DNA from: Cantharellus purpuraceus | Lineage: Eukaryota; Basidiomycota; Agaricomycetes; Cantharellales; Hydnaceae | Direction: 5' to 3' | Assembly: GCA_025174535.1 (NCBI GenBank) | Contig: JALBUN010000045.1 | Coordinates: 496,001 to 560,000 of the forward strand | DNA length: 64,000 nt | Shown here: one piece after another, positions 11,520 through 22,900 of the stretch | Position numbering within the stretch: position 1 is the stretch's first letter | Layout: every line of letters starts with the position of its first letter | Notes under the pieces: model-generated | What the model saw: the letters and a program-made list of their open reading frames with translations, nothing else | Database searches by the model: none | Told to the model about the DNA's origin: nothing | Program-made: the position numbers and the translations under genes

Positions 11520-12863
11520 GTTTGATTACTAATGCTAATTCTATTATTTCACATCATCATTTTATTACAAGTCAAAGGAAATTACATGCCTGCCCAAAAA
11601 AGCTCCAAAGGAATCACTCTGCCTCATTCTTCTCCATTCCAAAATTTATAATTATTTTCATTTTTATTTTATACATTGCGTTTCCTTTTCCCCTTTCCCT
11701 TATCTACCTCAGGCTCCATCTCTGACTCCTCATCACTCTCTACATCCGACACCCAATCCTTCTACATCTCCCATGTCCGAATCCTCGTCCAACAGGGCCA
11801 TGAACTTCCGCAACCGACGTAACTCGGCTGTCCAATGACCCTCCAGAACCTCCTTCCATTTCATCGTCCTCACCAAGTCTACTAACAACCCCTCCGTCTG
11901 CCGAAGGTGCTCCGACTGCAGGTTAACCAGCCGGATAAGCTGGCCCATGGTGCTATTGGGTGCCGAAACGCGCCCCATACCTGCACCAGTTGTCACCCCT
12001 TCCGATCCGATGCCGCTACCCCCGGCTGCCACAGCACCCGTCTCCGTCTGTCTCTTTTTGGTTGGACGACCCTCCGATTCCTTCTCTGCCCCTCCTTGTA
12101 CCACTAGTCGGGGCTTGACGCTCCGACTCTGGGGATCGAACTTCCCATTGATCCTACACCCTCCTTTCCAACCCCGACAATGATCGCAGGACTGAAGTCG
12201 GTGAGTTGGGCTGGTAGGCCACATGCACTCCACACCCGCATCATGACATAAGTCACAAGTTACGCCGGGTCCACCAAATGGCTCTGTTGGAGCCAGAGCC
12301 TTGGGTGGTCTGCCCCTTCTCGCTGTGGCCTCCAAGTGTTCCCTCTCCTCCTCCTTGTCCTGCTGTTCTGCTGCCGCCTTCTCCATCTTGCGCTTGCAAA
12401 GCTGGATCGCTGACCTCGCAACACGCAGCTCCTTCTTATGGGTCGCCAACACGTGACTCTCCGCCTTGCACCATATGACCCTCCGGTCCGCCTCTCACTT
12501 CTCCGTATCAGCACTCGGGTAGGCCTTCAATGAAAAGACCACGACATCGAGATTCTTCTTGGTGGTAGTGGCATAGAGCTCTGCTCTTTTGCGAGCCTTG
12601 ACCACAGCTACCCAAGCCATCTCCTCATAGGAATTCGAAGTGGGATCCGGCTCCGCATCCGTCCCAACATCCATGCCCACCTTGGGCTCCGTATTTGCAT
12701 CGAGATCCACATTGGCATCGGGATCCGCTTCCACCTCTGCCCTCTCCATCTCCGCTGCATCATCTTCCTCAGCTGCCCCCAACTCAAATAAGGGCTGTGC
12801 CTGTGGACATAACAGTGAGTCCTCCACAGTGACAGTCCTCGAATGAGTCGTCTCTGTCTGCGT

Positions 12864-14278
12864 TGACGAGCCAGGACGCATCGAGGACGCATATCGAACC
12901 ACTCTGACAGTCCAACTCCGCCAGCGTCTTTTCGTATCAACTTTTAAATAGCGCCGCAACTCCCTCTCCACCTCAGTCTCTAATTCTAGCCATCGATCGT
13001 CACTCGTGTTTCATCGCCATCGATCATTATCAGCCTTCTATTCACACCGATCCTTTCATCATCATTCACATGGCTTCCCATTCTATTCCCCTCTCCAACA
13101 TCACTTCTAATAATGTGTCACACTGGTCTCTGGACACAGAGGACTATCAAAAATACGCCGAGCTCCACGGGCATGTTAAGCCACCTCCACGTGTCAAAAT
13201 ACTTCCAAAACTCTTTCAGCGTCCAAGATCCCCACCATGTCTCTCTTATGCCATTGGCAATCCCATATTCTTTCACAATTCCGTTGAACCATATACATTC
13301 CTCGACATTTCACCTCTATATCGTAACACGGATAGAAGAGTCAAACGTGAGGTGGAATTTCAGTCGCCATCGCTGACCTATCCTCCCACTTCAATCCGAC
13401 TCAGGTTACATCGTGTCAGGCAAAGGGACCGAATACTCTTGGAACGGGATACCATATGGAGACGGATCACTAAGACAATAAGGAGTATTTGTTGTGGATG
13501 CTGACTGAAGTCCTCATGTGACTCAGGGTCAATTAACCTTCGGAGCCATAGGGAAGATGGTATTGGTGGACGTTTCTATTGTTCTTTTATATGACTCACC
13601 CCTGTTTCATCTTTTAATTCATTCATACACGACTTACTCATCCTTGTTCTATTTTTGGTTCTTTTATTACTCATCACCCCCTATTCTTACAAAGATTACC
13701 CCTATCTGTCGTTTCATTTCTCCATGATTTCCCCTTTAGTAGTTCAACTTCACACGCTTCGTCAGCTGGCTTGATCAGCATTTCTTGCATCATATCGCAT
13801 CATTTGCTCCTCATATTGTGTCGTTGTGCCCTGGGGATTTGTATATAAAAGGGCGCTAGTTTTCGCCTTTGGAATCAATCAACAAGTTTTCAGCCAACGC
13901 TCTAAAGTCAAAGTCCACGCTCTAAGTCTATGCTCTACACTCTACATCACAATCCATCATCTCTACACTGAGGTAAAACACCTTGGTTCAACGATCAGAT
14001 TTCCCTCCGCCACTGAGAGGTTGCTTCTCCTGAAACCAGCTTTCGCGTACCTCCCAACCGGGCTCCGCATTGTCATCCAGTCACAGAGCACGATCAGCCA
14101 TCAGGACCGACCTTTAGCTCCCATCCCCATCCAACCACAGAGCACTATCCCACTTCCCTGTTACTTACCCCTCGCCCTGATTGATCTTTGGAGTGCTGAA
14201 CAACTGCGTTACGCACCGTCTGTTTGCTAGGACCGTTGTGCGCAGGCTTATAGGATCTATTCCTTAAGCGAACCGACA
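12864..14278 (+). mobile_element. F1: 1415 bp solo-LTR-like element (family F)
   Basis: Starts TGACGAGCCAGGACG, ends AAGCGAACCGACA, flanked by GCGT on both sides (4-bp duplication). A second copy of exactly the same length sits at a different point of the antisense ORF in A2 (27156-28570, duplication CCGC), which fixes the boundaries. A TATA box TATATAAAAGG (about 13,845) is consistent with an LTR promoter. The two copies are nearly identical, differing mostly at CG sites, so this is a recent family. I see no gag or pol attached. Confidence 0.75.
13070..13504 (+). CDS. ORF inside element F1, unknown function
   Basis: 144 codons from MASHSIPLSNITSNN to SICCGC, preceded by a CT-rich leader. 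The same frame is intact in F2 (27362-27796) with a handful of substitutions. It has no signal peptide, is rich in basic residues at the C-terminus (RLRLHRVRQRDRILLERD), and resembles no family I know. Both copies keep it open although neighbouring elements are full of stops, but the copies are too young for that to prove selection. Confidence 0.4.
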   Translation: MASHSIPLSNITSNNVSHWSLDTEDYQKYAELHGHVKPPPRVKILPKLFQRPRSPPCLSYAIGNPIFFHNSVEPYTFLDISPLYRNTDRRVKREVEFQSPSLTYPPTSIRLRLHRVRQRDRILLERDTIWRRITKTIRSICCGC

Positions 14279-14891
14279 GCGTAATGGAGATGATGGCAAC
14301 TTCCGGGGTCCCTGGCCATATTGGCACACTTGGACTTCCTGGGTGGCTGGTTCCCCCTGCCCCGGTCACCTCCTCCTCTACCTCCATGGCAGCCTCTAGC
14401 TCGTGTGCCTGCTCCTCCACTTCCTTCAGTCTCATGGCCTCCATCGCTGCCGCAAGTTCTTTTACCCTGCGAGCTCTCTTGGCTTTTGCCTCCTCCTCCT
14501 TCCGTCTCCATTCCATCTCCACTGCCTCTTTCCGCCTCTGCTCCTCCTCCTTCCATCTCCATTCCGCCTCCTCCTCCTCCTTCCGTCTCTGTTCCGCCTC
14601 CTCCTCCTCCTTCCATCTCCGTTCCGCCTCCTCCTCCTCCTTCCATCTCCGTTCTGCTTCCTCTTCCTCTTTCCGTTTCCACTCCTCCTCTTCTTTCTGT
14701 CGGGCCAAGAGCAGCTGCTCAAGCTCAGCCATGCTCATGCTTGCCAAAGGGTTTGACATCCTTGAGGATAAGACCTCAATCATGCCCCTCCTTTTATATG
14801 TCTCCAGACCCCCAGTATAACTCTGACCGCACCCAATCGTCTCACCCATGGACATGAGGCCTCAGGGGCTCAGCCTTAAATGGAGAGATAC

Positions 14892-15371
14892 TGTTATGAC
14901 TATATTCATTAACGACCAGATCCCCATCCGATCCACTCAGATCCCCATGCATATGAAATCTATACTCCATTTGGAAACCGCTACGTCTCCATTTACCTGT
15001 CTGATTGTCACCACCGATTCCACCCATCCGTCTCTGGTTCCAATTGATGCATCAGCATCACCATAGGAACCTGGAGATCCGTCCCCATCGGACTCGGACA
15101 TACTCATGTAAGGCCGTCGGCCTCGGAGACCCATCACCGGAGTAATTATTATTAGATTTCAAAATATGTATTTAAGTTGCCCGACTGGGGACTTCATTCC
15201 CCAGTTTGAATATTGAATCATGCCTAGCTCCTAAGTCCGATCCTAACTCTCTAAGTTGTACTCCATCTCCAAAATCTCGGACACCAGTATTAGTGAGGGC
15301 GCAGCACATAAGCTGAAGGCAAGTCCATTCTGACCCAACCTCCGACCCCCAATCGGACCTAGTGCGTAACA
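14892..15371 (+). repeat. 3' LTR of A1
   Basis: TGTTATGACTATATTC to GCGTAACA, 480 bp, followed by the target duplication TGGGG. It carries the same TATTTAAG box and TCCCCAG hairpin as the 5' LTR but fewer CCAACCCAACCT units. The region 14,740-14,890 just upstream holds the promoter of the antisense ORF. Confidence 0.9.
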
Positions 15372-15544
15372 TGGGGATAGATGTCTGGTTCCTATGGTGA
15401 CACTGATGCATCAGCAGAACTGGAGATGGATGGGCAGAGTTGACAATGATGATTGGACAGACTAATGGAGATGTGATGGTTTCCAAATGGAGTATAGATT
15501 TCATATGCACAGGGATCTGGGCATTAATGAATATAGTCATAACA
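15372..15544 (-). repeat. family A LTR of element A0, second part
   Basis: Continues the reversed LTR interrupted at 4168 and ends GTCATAACA. Joined to 3846-4168 it gives a single LTR of about 490 bp. Confidence 0.85.
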
Positions 15545-15873
15545 CCATCTCTCCATTAAGGCTGAGCCCTTGAGGCCTCAGGTCTGGAGACTGAATAGCT
15601 GAGGTTGGGCATAGTTGGAGTTTATACTGGGGGTCTGGAGAACATATAAAAGGGAGGGGTGTGTTGAGGTCTTATCCTCAATGATGTTAATCCCTTTGCA
15701 AACATGAGTGTGGCCAAACTCAAGCAGTTGCTCCTGACCCAATGGAAAGAAGAGGAGGAGGAACAGAAGCAGAAGGAGGAGGAAGAGGCAGCAGAGCAGA
15801 GATGGGAGGAGGAGGAGGAGGCAGAGTGGAGGTGGAAGGAGGAAGAGGAAGCAGAACAGAGATGGAAGGAGGA
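15545..15873 (+). pseudogene. A0 remnant: promoter and start of the antisense ORF
   Basis: Because A0 is on the minus strand, its antisense ORF reads on the plus strand here. A TATA box ACATATAAAAGG (about 15,645) precedes ATG 15704 and MSVAKLKQLLLTQW, followed by KEEEEEQKQKEEEEAAEQRW. This matches the start and E-rich repeats of the A1 antisense ORF. The copy is cut off at 15873 by a family E LTR fragment, so about 50 codons remain before the original frame is lost. Confidence 0.75.
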
Positions 15874-15977
15874 TGTAAGTACCCAGGGTACTTACTATAG
15901 GATGTAGTTATATAGTCATAATTAATGTATGCAGCATTCCATTAAGGAATGCTGTCTTCTTGGTAGATATATGCACC
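15874..15977 (+). repeat. family E LTR fragment
   Basis: Starts TGTAAGTACCCAGGG, contains the hairpin CAGCATTCC-ATTAA-GGAATGCTG and matches the first 100 bp of the family E LTR at 62617. Truncated on the right by element C. Confidence 0.75.
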
Positions 15978-17095
15978 TGTGAGGGCAACGCTGATGACAA
16001 GGCCACAACAACAAGATACTCGATAAGTGAGAGCCGATAAGAGATAATGCCAGCTGGTACATGTTGAAAAGATTTTGCCTTGCTGGGAGTGTGTGGAGAG
16101 TAGATTTCGAATAGAGACAGAGGGAGTGATGGGAGCTGGATGTATGCGTAGTCGAATTGAAGATATACTTGAGTAGTATCTTCCTACGAAGTTTGATGGG
16201 ATTTGGTGTGATCTTCGTCTAGATATCGACAATTTAAGCAGGGATCAGGAGCAGATGACTCGAACGAGAGTAAATGCTTAATAGAAAATCAACCAGTGGA
16301 GCTTAGGCTTCGCAAACTGGGATTCGAATATATGTTGCAATACTCTGGAAGAGTATGCAAAAGATTGTAGAAATACGCGTTCGTTCTGGAGTTATTCCAG
16401 AAACGAATAGTTCAGACACAGTCAACAAAAACAAGTGAGAGTAAAATTCTCTAGTCCATTGCATATCTATCTAGGCGTGTTTTATACAAGATATGCATGC
16501 TAATAACTCGTGATAAAAGTTCTGTGTCATTTGAAACATGGGAAAGAAACCTGTGATAAAAATGAAATGGGGGGTGGAGCCAATAGGGAAAAAATGACGA
16601 AATAAAATATAAAAGAAATATAGGAGAATGTTCTGATGTCTGTGGAGCTTACAGGGGCTTCTCCTCTTCCCTCCTAACCATTTCCCTTCGCTTTCCTACC
16701 TCCCCCTCAACCTCCTGAGCCTCCTATGTGCTCCTATTCCTCCTATCCCCTCTGTTCCCCCTCTGTTCCCCTCTCCCCTAGAAGTCCGGTCTTCCAAATA
16801 ACAGTACAGTGGATATCCTCAGTCTATACAGCTGTTTCTGATAAATACATGGGACTTACCTGGTACAGCAGATATCTTCAGAGATCAAGCTGAGGGGATC
16901 ACACTGCACCAGGGCAAGTCTTTATACTAAATAATGGAGATGGATAGGAGAACCAAGATAGGGGAATAATAGGGAGGAAGGATAGGGAAGTGATAGGGGC
17001 AATGAAATAGGGGAGACACACCCTGACAGGCTGTGCTGATAGGGGTGTCAAGAGAAAATACTAAAAATAGAATATGACTCATTTGAACCCTGACA
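15978..17095 (+). mobile_element. C3: family C solo LTR, split by D1
   Basis: TGTGAGGGC... to ...GAACCCTGACA, interrupted at 16062-16808 by D1. Left flank (family E) and right flank (family A gag, CTCCA) do not match, so the flanks are recombined. Intact copies C1 and C2 are 372 and 362 bp with matching 5-bp duplications. Confidence 0.75.
16062..16803 (-). mobile_element. D1: 742 bp solo LTR (family D)
   Basis: TGTTGAAAAG at the left, CAAATAACA at the right, flanked by GTACA on both sides (16057-16061 and 16804-16808). It has the same length as D2 (54533-55274), which lies in the opposite orientation. The strand given is arbitrary, because the transcriptional direction is not proven. Confidence 0.85.
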
Positions 17096-18296
17096 CTCCA
17101 GAGCTCACAAGAGCACTCCGGACCTCTCCACCAAGCTGGGAAAAGATGGAAAACTTACCCAGCAGGAATGCCAGCACCACATGGACAACAACCTCTGTCT
17201 GTTCTGTGGAAAACCTGGCCACCAAGCCAAGGATTGCAACAAGGCAACCTCATCCGCAGCAAAGGCAAAGGGCCATGCCACCAATGCCGTGATGGACAAG
17301 TCCAATGCTAAAGTGACAGACCAAAAAAATAGTGAGCAGTCCTATAGCCTCCATATGGGCTGAGGGCTGCATTGGTACTCCCCGTATGACAAATGAGGTC
17401 CACCTGAATGCATCCACTCTTTCCTACTCTGACTCCCTTACCCTCCTCATCTACTCCAACTCCATTCCTGATACTGCTATCCAAGCATTAATTGACTCCG
17501 GTTCTACTCTTTGTTTCCTTGATTCCTCTTTTTCCGATTTACATAAAATCCATACATACACCATAACTCCAATATCACTCCAATTATTTGATGGCACTAC
17601 TAATGCTGTTATTTCATGAGCTATAGATCTGTCTATCCCTTTTTCTGTTGGAGAAATCCAGAACCTTACATTCTATGTTACTCCACTTGACTCCAGCTGT
17701 TCTGTGGTCCTCAGACATAATTGGCTCACCCGCTACAATCCGTTGATTGACTGGGCATTGGGCCATATCACATTCCATTCCCCAATACAGGCTGTGTCAT
17801 TCCCAACGTCACCAGCAACTTTAGATGTGAAATTATCTTCCACCTCTGCTGACTCCACTCTGATAGATACTCCATCTACCCCACTGTTTATATCAATGGT
17901 GGACGCTATGGTCTTTGCCAGACTGAGAAAACTGGATGGCTCTCACACATTCCAGGTCCACCTCTCCGATCCGATATTCCTCACCGCTCGTTCCGCCCGA
18001 TCAACTGCACTGGACCTATCTATGGTTCCTAAGGAGTATCATGAGTTCACCAATGTGTTCAGCAAGTCTAAAGCTGACTCCCTAGCGGAACACTGACCAT
18101 ACGATCTCAAGATTGAGTTGGATGACAACTCCACCCCTCTGCTTGGCCCTATCTACTCGCTATCCCAAAAAGAGCTACTGGCTCTCTGAACATTCATAGA
18201 TAAGAACTTGGCCACAGGCTTCATCCACCCATCCCTATCCCCCCATGGAGCTCCAGTCCTATTTGTCCACAAAAAGGACGGATCACTCCATCTATG
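17096..18296 (+). pseudogene. family A gag-pol fragment (Ax), host of A2
   Basis: Contains the gag zinc knuckle CLFCGKPGHQAKDC (17196-17237), protease IDSGSTLCF (about 17,493) and the RT N-terminal part up to DGSLHLCV, where the A2 LTR begins. Stops include a TGA at 18094 (CAA in A1) and 18187. Left end abuts C3. Confidence 0.85.
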
Positions 18297-18781
18297 TGTT
18301 ATGACTATATTCATTAAGATCCCCATCTGATCCACTCAGATCCCCATGCATATGAAATCTATACTCCATTTGGAAACCGCCGTCTCCATCTACCTGTCCG
18401 ATTGTCACCGCCAATTCTGCCCATCCATCTCCGGTTCCAATTGATGCATCAGCATCACCATAGGAACCTGGAGATCCATCCCCATCGGACTTGGACATAC
18501 TCATGTAAGGCCATCAGCCTCGGAGACCCATCACCGGAGTAATTATTATTAGATTTCAAAATATGTATTTAAATTGCCCGACTGGGGACTTCATTCCCCA
18601 GTTTGAATATTGAATCACGCCTAGTTCCTAAGTCCAATCCTAACTCTCTAAGTCGTACTCCATCTCTGAAATCTTGGACACAGGTATTAGTGAGGGCACA
18701 GCACCAAGTCTGTTCTGACCCCCACAATGTGCTCTGACTCCAACCCAACCTCCAACCCCCAATTGGACCTAGTGCGTAACA
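18297..18781 (+). repeat. 5' LTR of A2
   Basis: 485 bp, TGTTATGACT to GCGTAACA, inserted in the RT coding region of Ax. Followed by GTATATTCGAACTGCC as in A1. Confidence 0.88.
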
Positions 18782-18813
18782 GTATATTCGAACTGCCATA
18801 CTCACTCCTACCA

Positions 18814-19930
18814 ATGCCACGATCCACCACCAATTCCGAACACACATGAACTGTTGAGGTGCCTGCTCCCAGCATCAACACCATCCCTGAGGTTGTCAAA
18901 GAACCGATGGACCACATAGAGGCTGTCAATGAAGAAGACGACACCCCACCCTCTCCAAATCTGGTGCAAGCCATCTCCCTGCTTGCCAGCAGCATCCGTA
19001 ACCCACAAGCTCCTAAGTCCTGGACCAAGGTCCAAGAACCTGACCCCTTTGATGGTTCTGATCTGCGAAAGCTCCAGCCATTCTTGGTGCAATGCCAGTT
19101 GAATTTCCGTGACTGCTCCAACGCATTCACATCCGATCGGGTGAAGGTCACCTTCACCATGTCCTATCTCAAGGGCACCGCACTGGACTACTTTGAGCCA
19201 GCACTCATGGATGACTCCGATGACCCAATATGGTCAGAGGACTACTCCGACTTCATCTCCGAACTTCGGACCAATTTCGGTCCTTACAACCCTGAGGCTG
19301 ATGCTGAGAATGAACTTGATCGACTTCGGATGAAGGAAAATCACAAAATTGCAAAATACATTGTGAGTTTCCAGCAGCTAGCTCCAAAAGTCCAATGGGG
19401 CGATGCCACACTCCAACGCCAATTTTACGTTGGACTCCCATCTCACATCAAGGATGAGATATCACGTCGGTAAGCCAGATACTTTGGTTAACCTCCGCAA
19501 ACTTGCCCAATCCATCAATGCCTGTTATTGGGAACGTCAATCCAAGGTCTCCCGCAAAGATTTGGCCAACAACAAATCGGACAAATCATTGGACAAGACC
19601 CCAAAGTCCAACAAGGGGTCTGATAAGAGGGCCACTGCCAACTCAGGCCAGAAGTCAAACACTGGTAATGCTGCCACTTCCGGTTCCAGTCAGAACAATT
19701 CTGGCACCAGCAATAACTCCAGAGCTCGCAAGAGTACTCCGGACCTCTCCACCAAGCTGGGGAAGGATGGAAAACTTACCCAGCAGGAATGCTGGCGCCG
19801 CATGGACAACAACCTCTGTCTGTTCTGCGGAAAGCCTGGCCACCAAGCCAAGGATTGCAATAAGGCAACCTCATCTGCAGCAAAGGCAAAGGGCTGTGCT
19901 GCCAATGCCATGACAGACCCAAAAAAATAG
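18814..19930 (+). pseudogene. gag: gag of A2
   Basis: Same architecture as the A1 gag. A TGA at 18847 sits where A1 still has CGA (4776). A 2-nt deletion at about 19,468 (ATATCACGTCGG against ATATCACACATCGG) shifts the frame. The zinc knuckle CLFCGKPGHQAKDC is intact at about 19,822. Sequence coding for about eight residues before the gag-pol overlap is deleted. Confidence 0.85.
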
Positions 19931-22900
19931 TAAGCAGTCCTATAGCCTCTGTACGGGCTGAGGGTTGCATTGGTACTCCCCATACAACAAACGAGGTCTG
20001 CCTGAACGCATCCACTCTTTCCCACTCTGACTCCTTTACCCTCCTCGTCTACTCCAACTCCATTCCCAATACTGCTATTCAAGCATTAATTGACTCCGGT
20101 TCTACTCACTGTTTCCATGATTCCTCTTTTTCCAATTTACATAAACTCCATACATACACCATAACTCCAATATCACTCCAATTATTTGATGGCACTACTA
20201 ATGCTGTTATTTCACGAGCTATAGATCTGTCCATCCATTTTTCTGTCAGAGAAATCCCGAACCTTACATTCTATGTTACTCCACTTGACTCCAGCTGTTC
20301 TGTGGTTCTCAGTCATAACTGGCTCACCCGCTACAATCCGTTGATTGACTGGGCATTGGGCCATATCACATTCTGTTCTCCAGTACAGGCTGTGTCATCC
20401 CTGACATCACCAGCAAATTTAGGTGCAAAACTATCTTCTGCCTCTGCTGACTCCGCTCTGATAGATACTCTGTCTACCCTGCTGTTTATATCACTGGTGG
20501 ATGCTATGGTCTTCGCCAGACTAAGCAAACTGGATGGTTCTCACACATTCCAGGTCCACCTCTCTGATCCGATATTCCTCGCCGCTCGTTCCACCCAATC
20601 AACTCCACCGGACCTATCTATGGTTCCTAAGGAGTATCATGAGTTTGCCGACATGTTCAGCAAGTCTAAAGCTGACTCCCTAGCAGGACACTGACCATAT
20701 GATCTCAAGATCAAACTGGATGACAACTCCACCCCTCCGCTTGGCCCCATCTACTCGCTATCCCAAAAAGAGCTACTGGCTCTCTGAACATTCATAGACA
20801 CTTGTTCAGAAATACAACAAATACATATATACAACCTATTTTCCTCAAATTTTACACAATACACTTCAATTCAAACTTATTTTCATATTTCAATATGATT
20901 CTCAAATTTTACACAATATACTATATTAAAACATATTTTGATATTTTGGCATAATTCTCAAAAATAATTGTTTTTTCCCCATTTAGTGGTGGCAACTCTC
21001 TTGAGGGAACATCCAAATATCATTGATTCTTTCTTATACAATACTTATAATATAATTTGAACTATCTTTAATCCCCACCTGGTATTTGTATATCTAAATA
21101 ACCTATATAATACCAATTATATTCATACATACATTCCTATTATATCCATGTAAATAACTATGTTCATCTCAACCAAATATCTTATCTTTTAAAGTTTATT
21201 AAAATATAGAATATATGTTTATATTTATGAAAATTTCACACATCCAAAATCTTTTAAGATATCCAAATTGTAACTCCCTGGCTTTATGTATCATTGAAAT
21301 TCTGATGTATATCTCATATACATCAGAACCAAACAAGCATCATAGATGAGAACTTGGCCACAGGCTTCATCCGCCCATCCCTATCTCCCCATGGAGCTCC
21401 AGTCCTATTTGTCTGCAAAAAAGATGGATCGCTCCGTCTGTGCGTCAACTTCCGTGGACTCAACAAGATCACCAAGAAAGACCGATACCTGATACCCTGC
21501 ACCGTGGACCTACTCAAAAGTCCTCAAAAGGCTAAAATCTATTCCAAAATAGATCTCCGACATGCCTACCATCTAGTCCGCATCCAAGAAGGCAATGAAT
21601 GGAAAATGACCTTCCACACATGATATGGATCTTTCGAGTGGTGCGTCATGCCCTTTGGACTAACCAATGCTCCGGCTGCCTTCCAGAGGTTCATGAATGA
21701 TACCTTTGCTGACCCCCTCGATGTGACCATCCTCATTTACTTAGACGACATTTTGGTATATTCGGACAACGAAGAAGAACATTGGACACATCTCTGAGAA
21801 GTACTCCGACATCTCCAAAAACATGGCCTCTTTGCCCGCACTGACAAATGTGAATTCCACTCCGACTCGGTCGAATACCTAGGCTATATCCTCTCCCTGG
21901 CAGGATTGACAGTGTCTGATGACAAAATCAAAGCCATACAGGAATGGCCGGAACCCTGGAAAGTCAAGGACGTACAGTCCTTCCTAGGGTTTGCCAACTT
22001 CTACCACCGCTTCATTCACAGCTACTCCAATATCACCATTCCACTCACCCAACTCACTAGGAAGGGTATCCAATGGAATTTCACTGACGAATGTAGACAG
22101 AGCTTTGAGACCTTTAAAAAGGCCTTTACTTCGGCTCTGATACTGACTCATTGGGTTCCAGACATTCCTATCCTATTAGAAACCGATGCCTCTGACTATG
22201 CTTGCCACAATCCTGTCCATCATCTCTCCAGATGACAGACAAGTTCATCTGATTGCTTTTCACTCGCGTACATTTACGCTTCCTGAACTGAACTATGACG
22301 TTCATGACAAAGAGCTCCTTGCCATATATGAAGCCTTCCAGATATGGAGACACTACCTTGAAGGCCCCTCCGATCCGGTGGACATCATAACTGACCACAA
22401 GAACTTGGAATACTTCTCCACAACAAAACTGCTCACCCAGAGACAAGTCCGATGGTCTAAATACCTATCTCAGTTTAATCTCATTATCCGTTTCCGTCCA
22501 GGTCGACTTGGAGCAAAGCCCGATGCTTTAACTAGACAATGGGACATCTACCCTAAAGAGGGGAATAGCAACTATGCCACTGTAAACCCACACACTTTCG
22601 TCCTGTGTTTACTAATGAGCAGCTGGCATTGTCCCTACAAGCATCCACCCTCATGACTCCCACCCTCCAAGCTGTCACCATTATGGACATCAACCAACTC
22701 CACTCTGACATCTGCTCATCACTCCAATCCGATCCTGTTGCAATTAAACACTTGGACAACCCTTCTGATCCGAAATAGTCACTTGACCCTGAAGGACACC
22801 TCCGACACAACAACCAGATATACATCCCTGACACCAACGGTCTCCGACTCCGAGTTTTGCAGTATTATCATGATCACCCAATCTCTGGCCACTTCGGGCA

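Larger units (their letters stand above)
11669..14738 (-). pseudogene. antisense ORF of family A (coiled coil plus Cys-rich Zn-cluster-like), split by element F
   Basis: It runs opposite to gag-pol between pol and the 3' LTR. From the ATG at 14738 it encodes MSMAELEQLLLARQ, then a Glu/Arg/Lys repeat region (KEEEEAERRW units), a coiled-coil stretch (RVKELAAAMEAMRLKEVEEQ), an acidic segment with EEMAWVAVVKARKRAELY, a second helical region and a Cys cluster CDLCHDAGVECMW...SCDHCRGWKGGC resembling fungal Zn2Cys6 motifs. A C-terminal KGKGKRKR basic tract follows. Removing F plus its 4-bp duplication (1419 bp, divisible by 3) restores one frame. Lesions in A1 are a TGA at 12495 (CGG in A2) and a +1 insertion near 11,750 that gives an early stop at 11733. 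A TATA box (ATATAAAAG, minus strand, about 14,791-14,800) lies about 55 bp upstream. The end is 150 bp from the pol stop, tail to tail. Function unknown; a DNA- or RNA-binding regulatory protein is an inference. Confidence 0.75.
4169..15371 (+). mobile_element. A1: 11.2 kb Ty3/gypsy chromovirus (family A) with nested insertions
   Basis: A complete element flanked by TGGGG (4164-4168 and 15372-15376). It has a 5' LTR, gag, pol with protease-RT-RNase H-integrase-chromodomain, an antisense ORF, and a 3' LTR. Elements B (5832-7285), G (10513-11076) and F (12864-14278) inserted later; without them it would be about 7.8 kb. It is non-functional, because gag and pol contain several TGA stops at former CGA codons. 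LTR lengths differ (542 and 480 bp), mainly through the number of CCAACCCAACCT repeats near the LTR end. Confidence 0.92.

Noticed and set aside
14145..14855. E-rich minus ORF as a stand-alone gene
   Set aside because: Its C-terminal third (after ISIT) is element F sequence; the true frame continues on the far side of F.
14284..14857. Plus-strand Ser/Pro-rich ORFs opposite the E-rich region
   Set aside because: Mirror frames of the Glu/Arg repeats; low complexity and not conserved as proteins.
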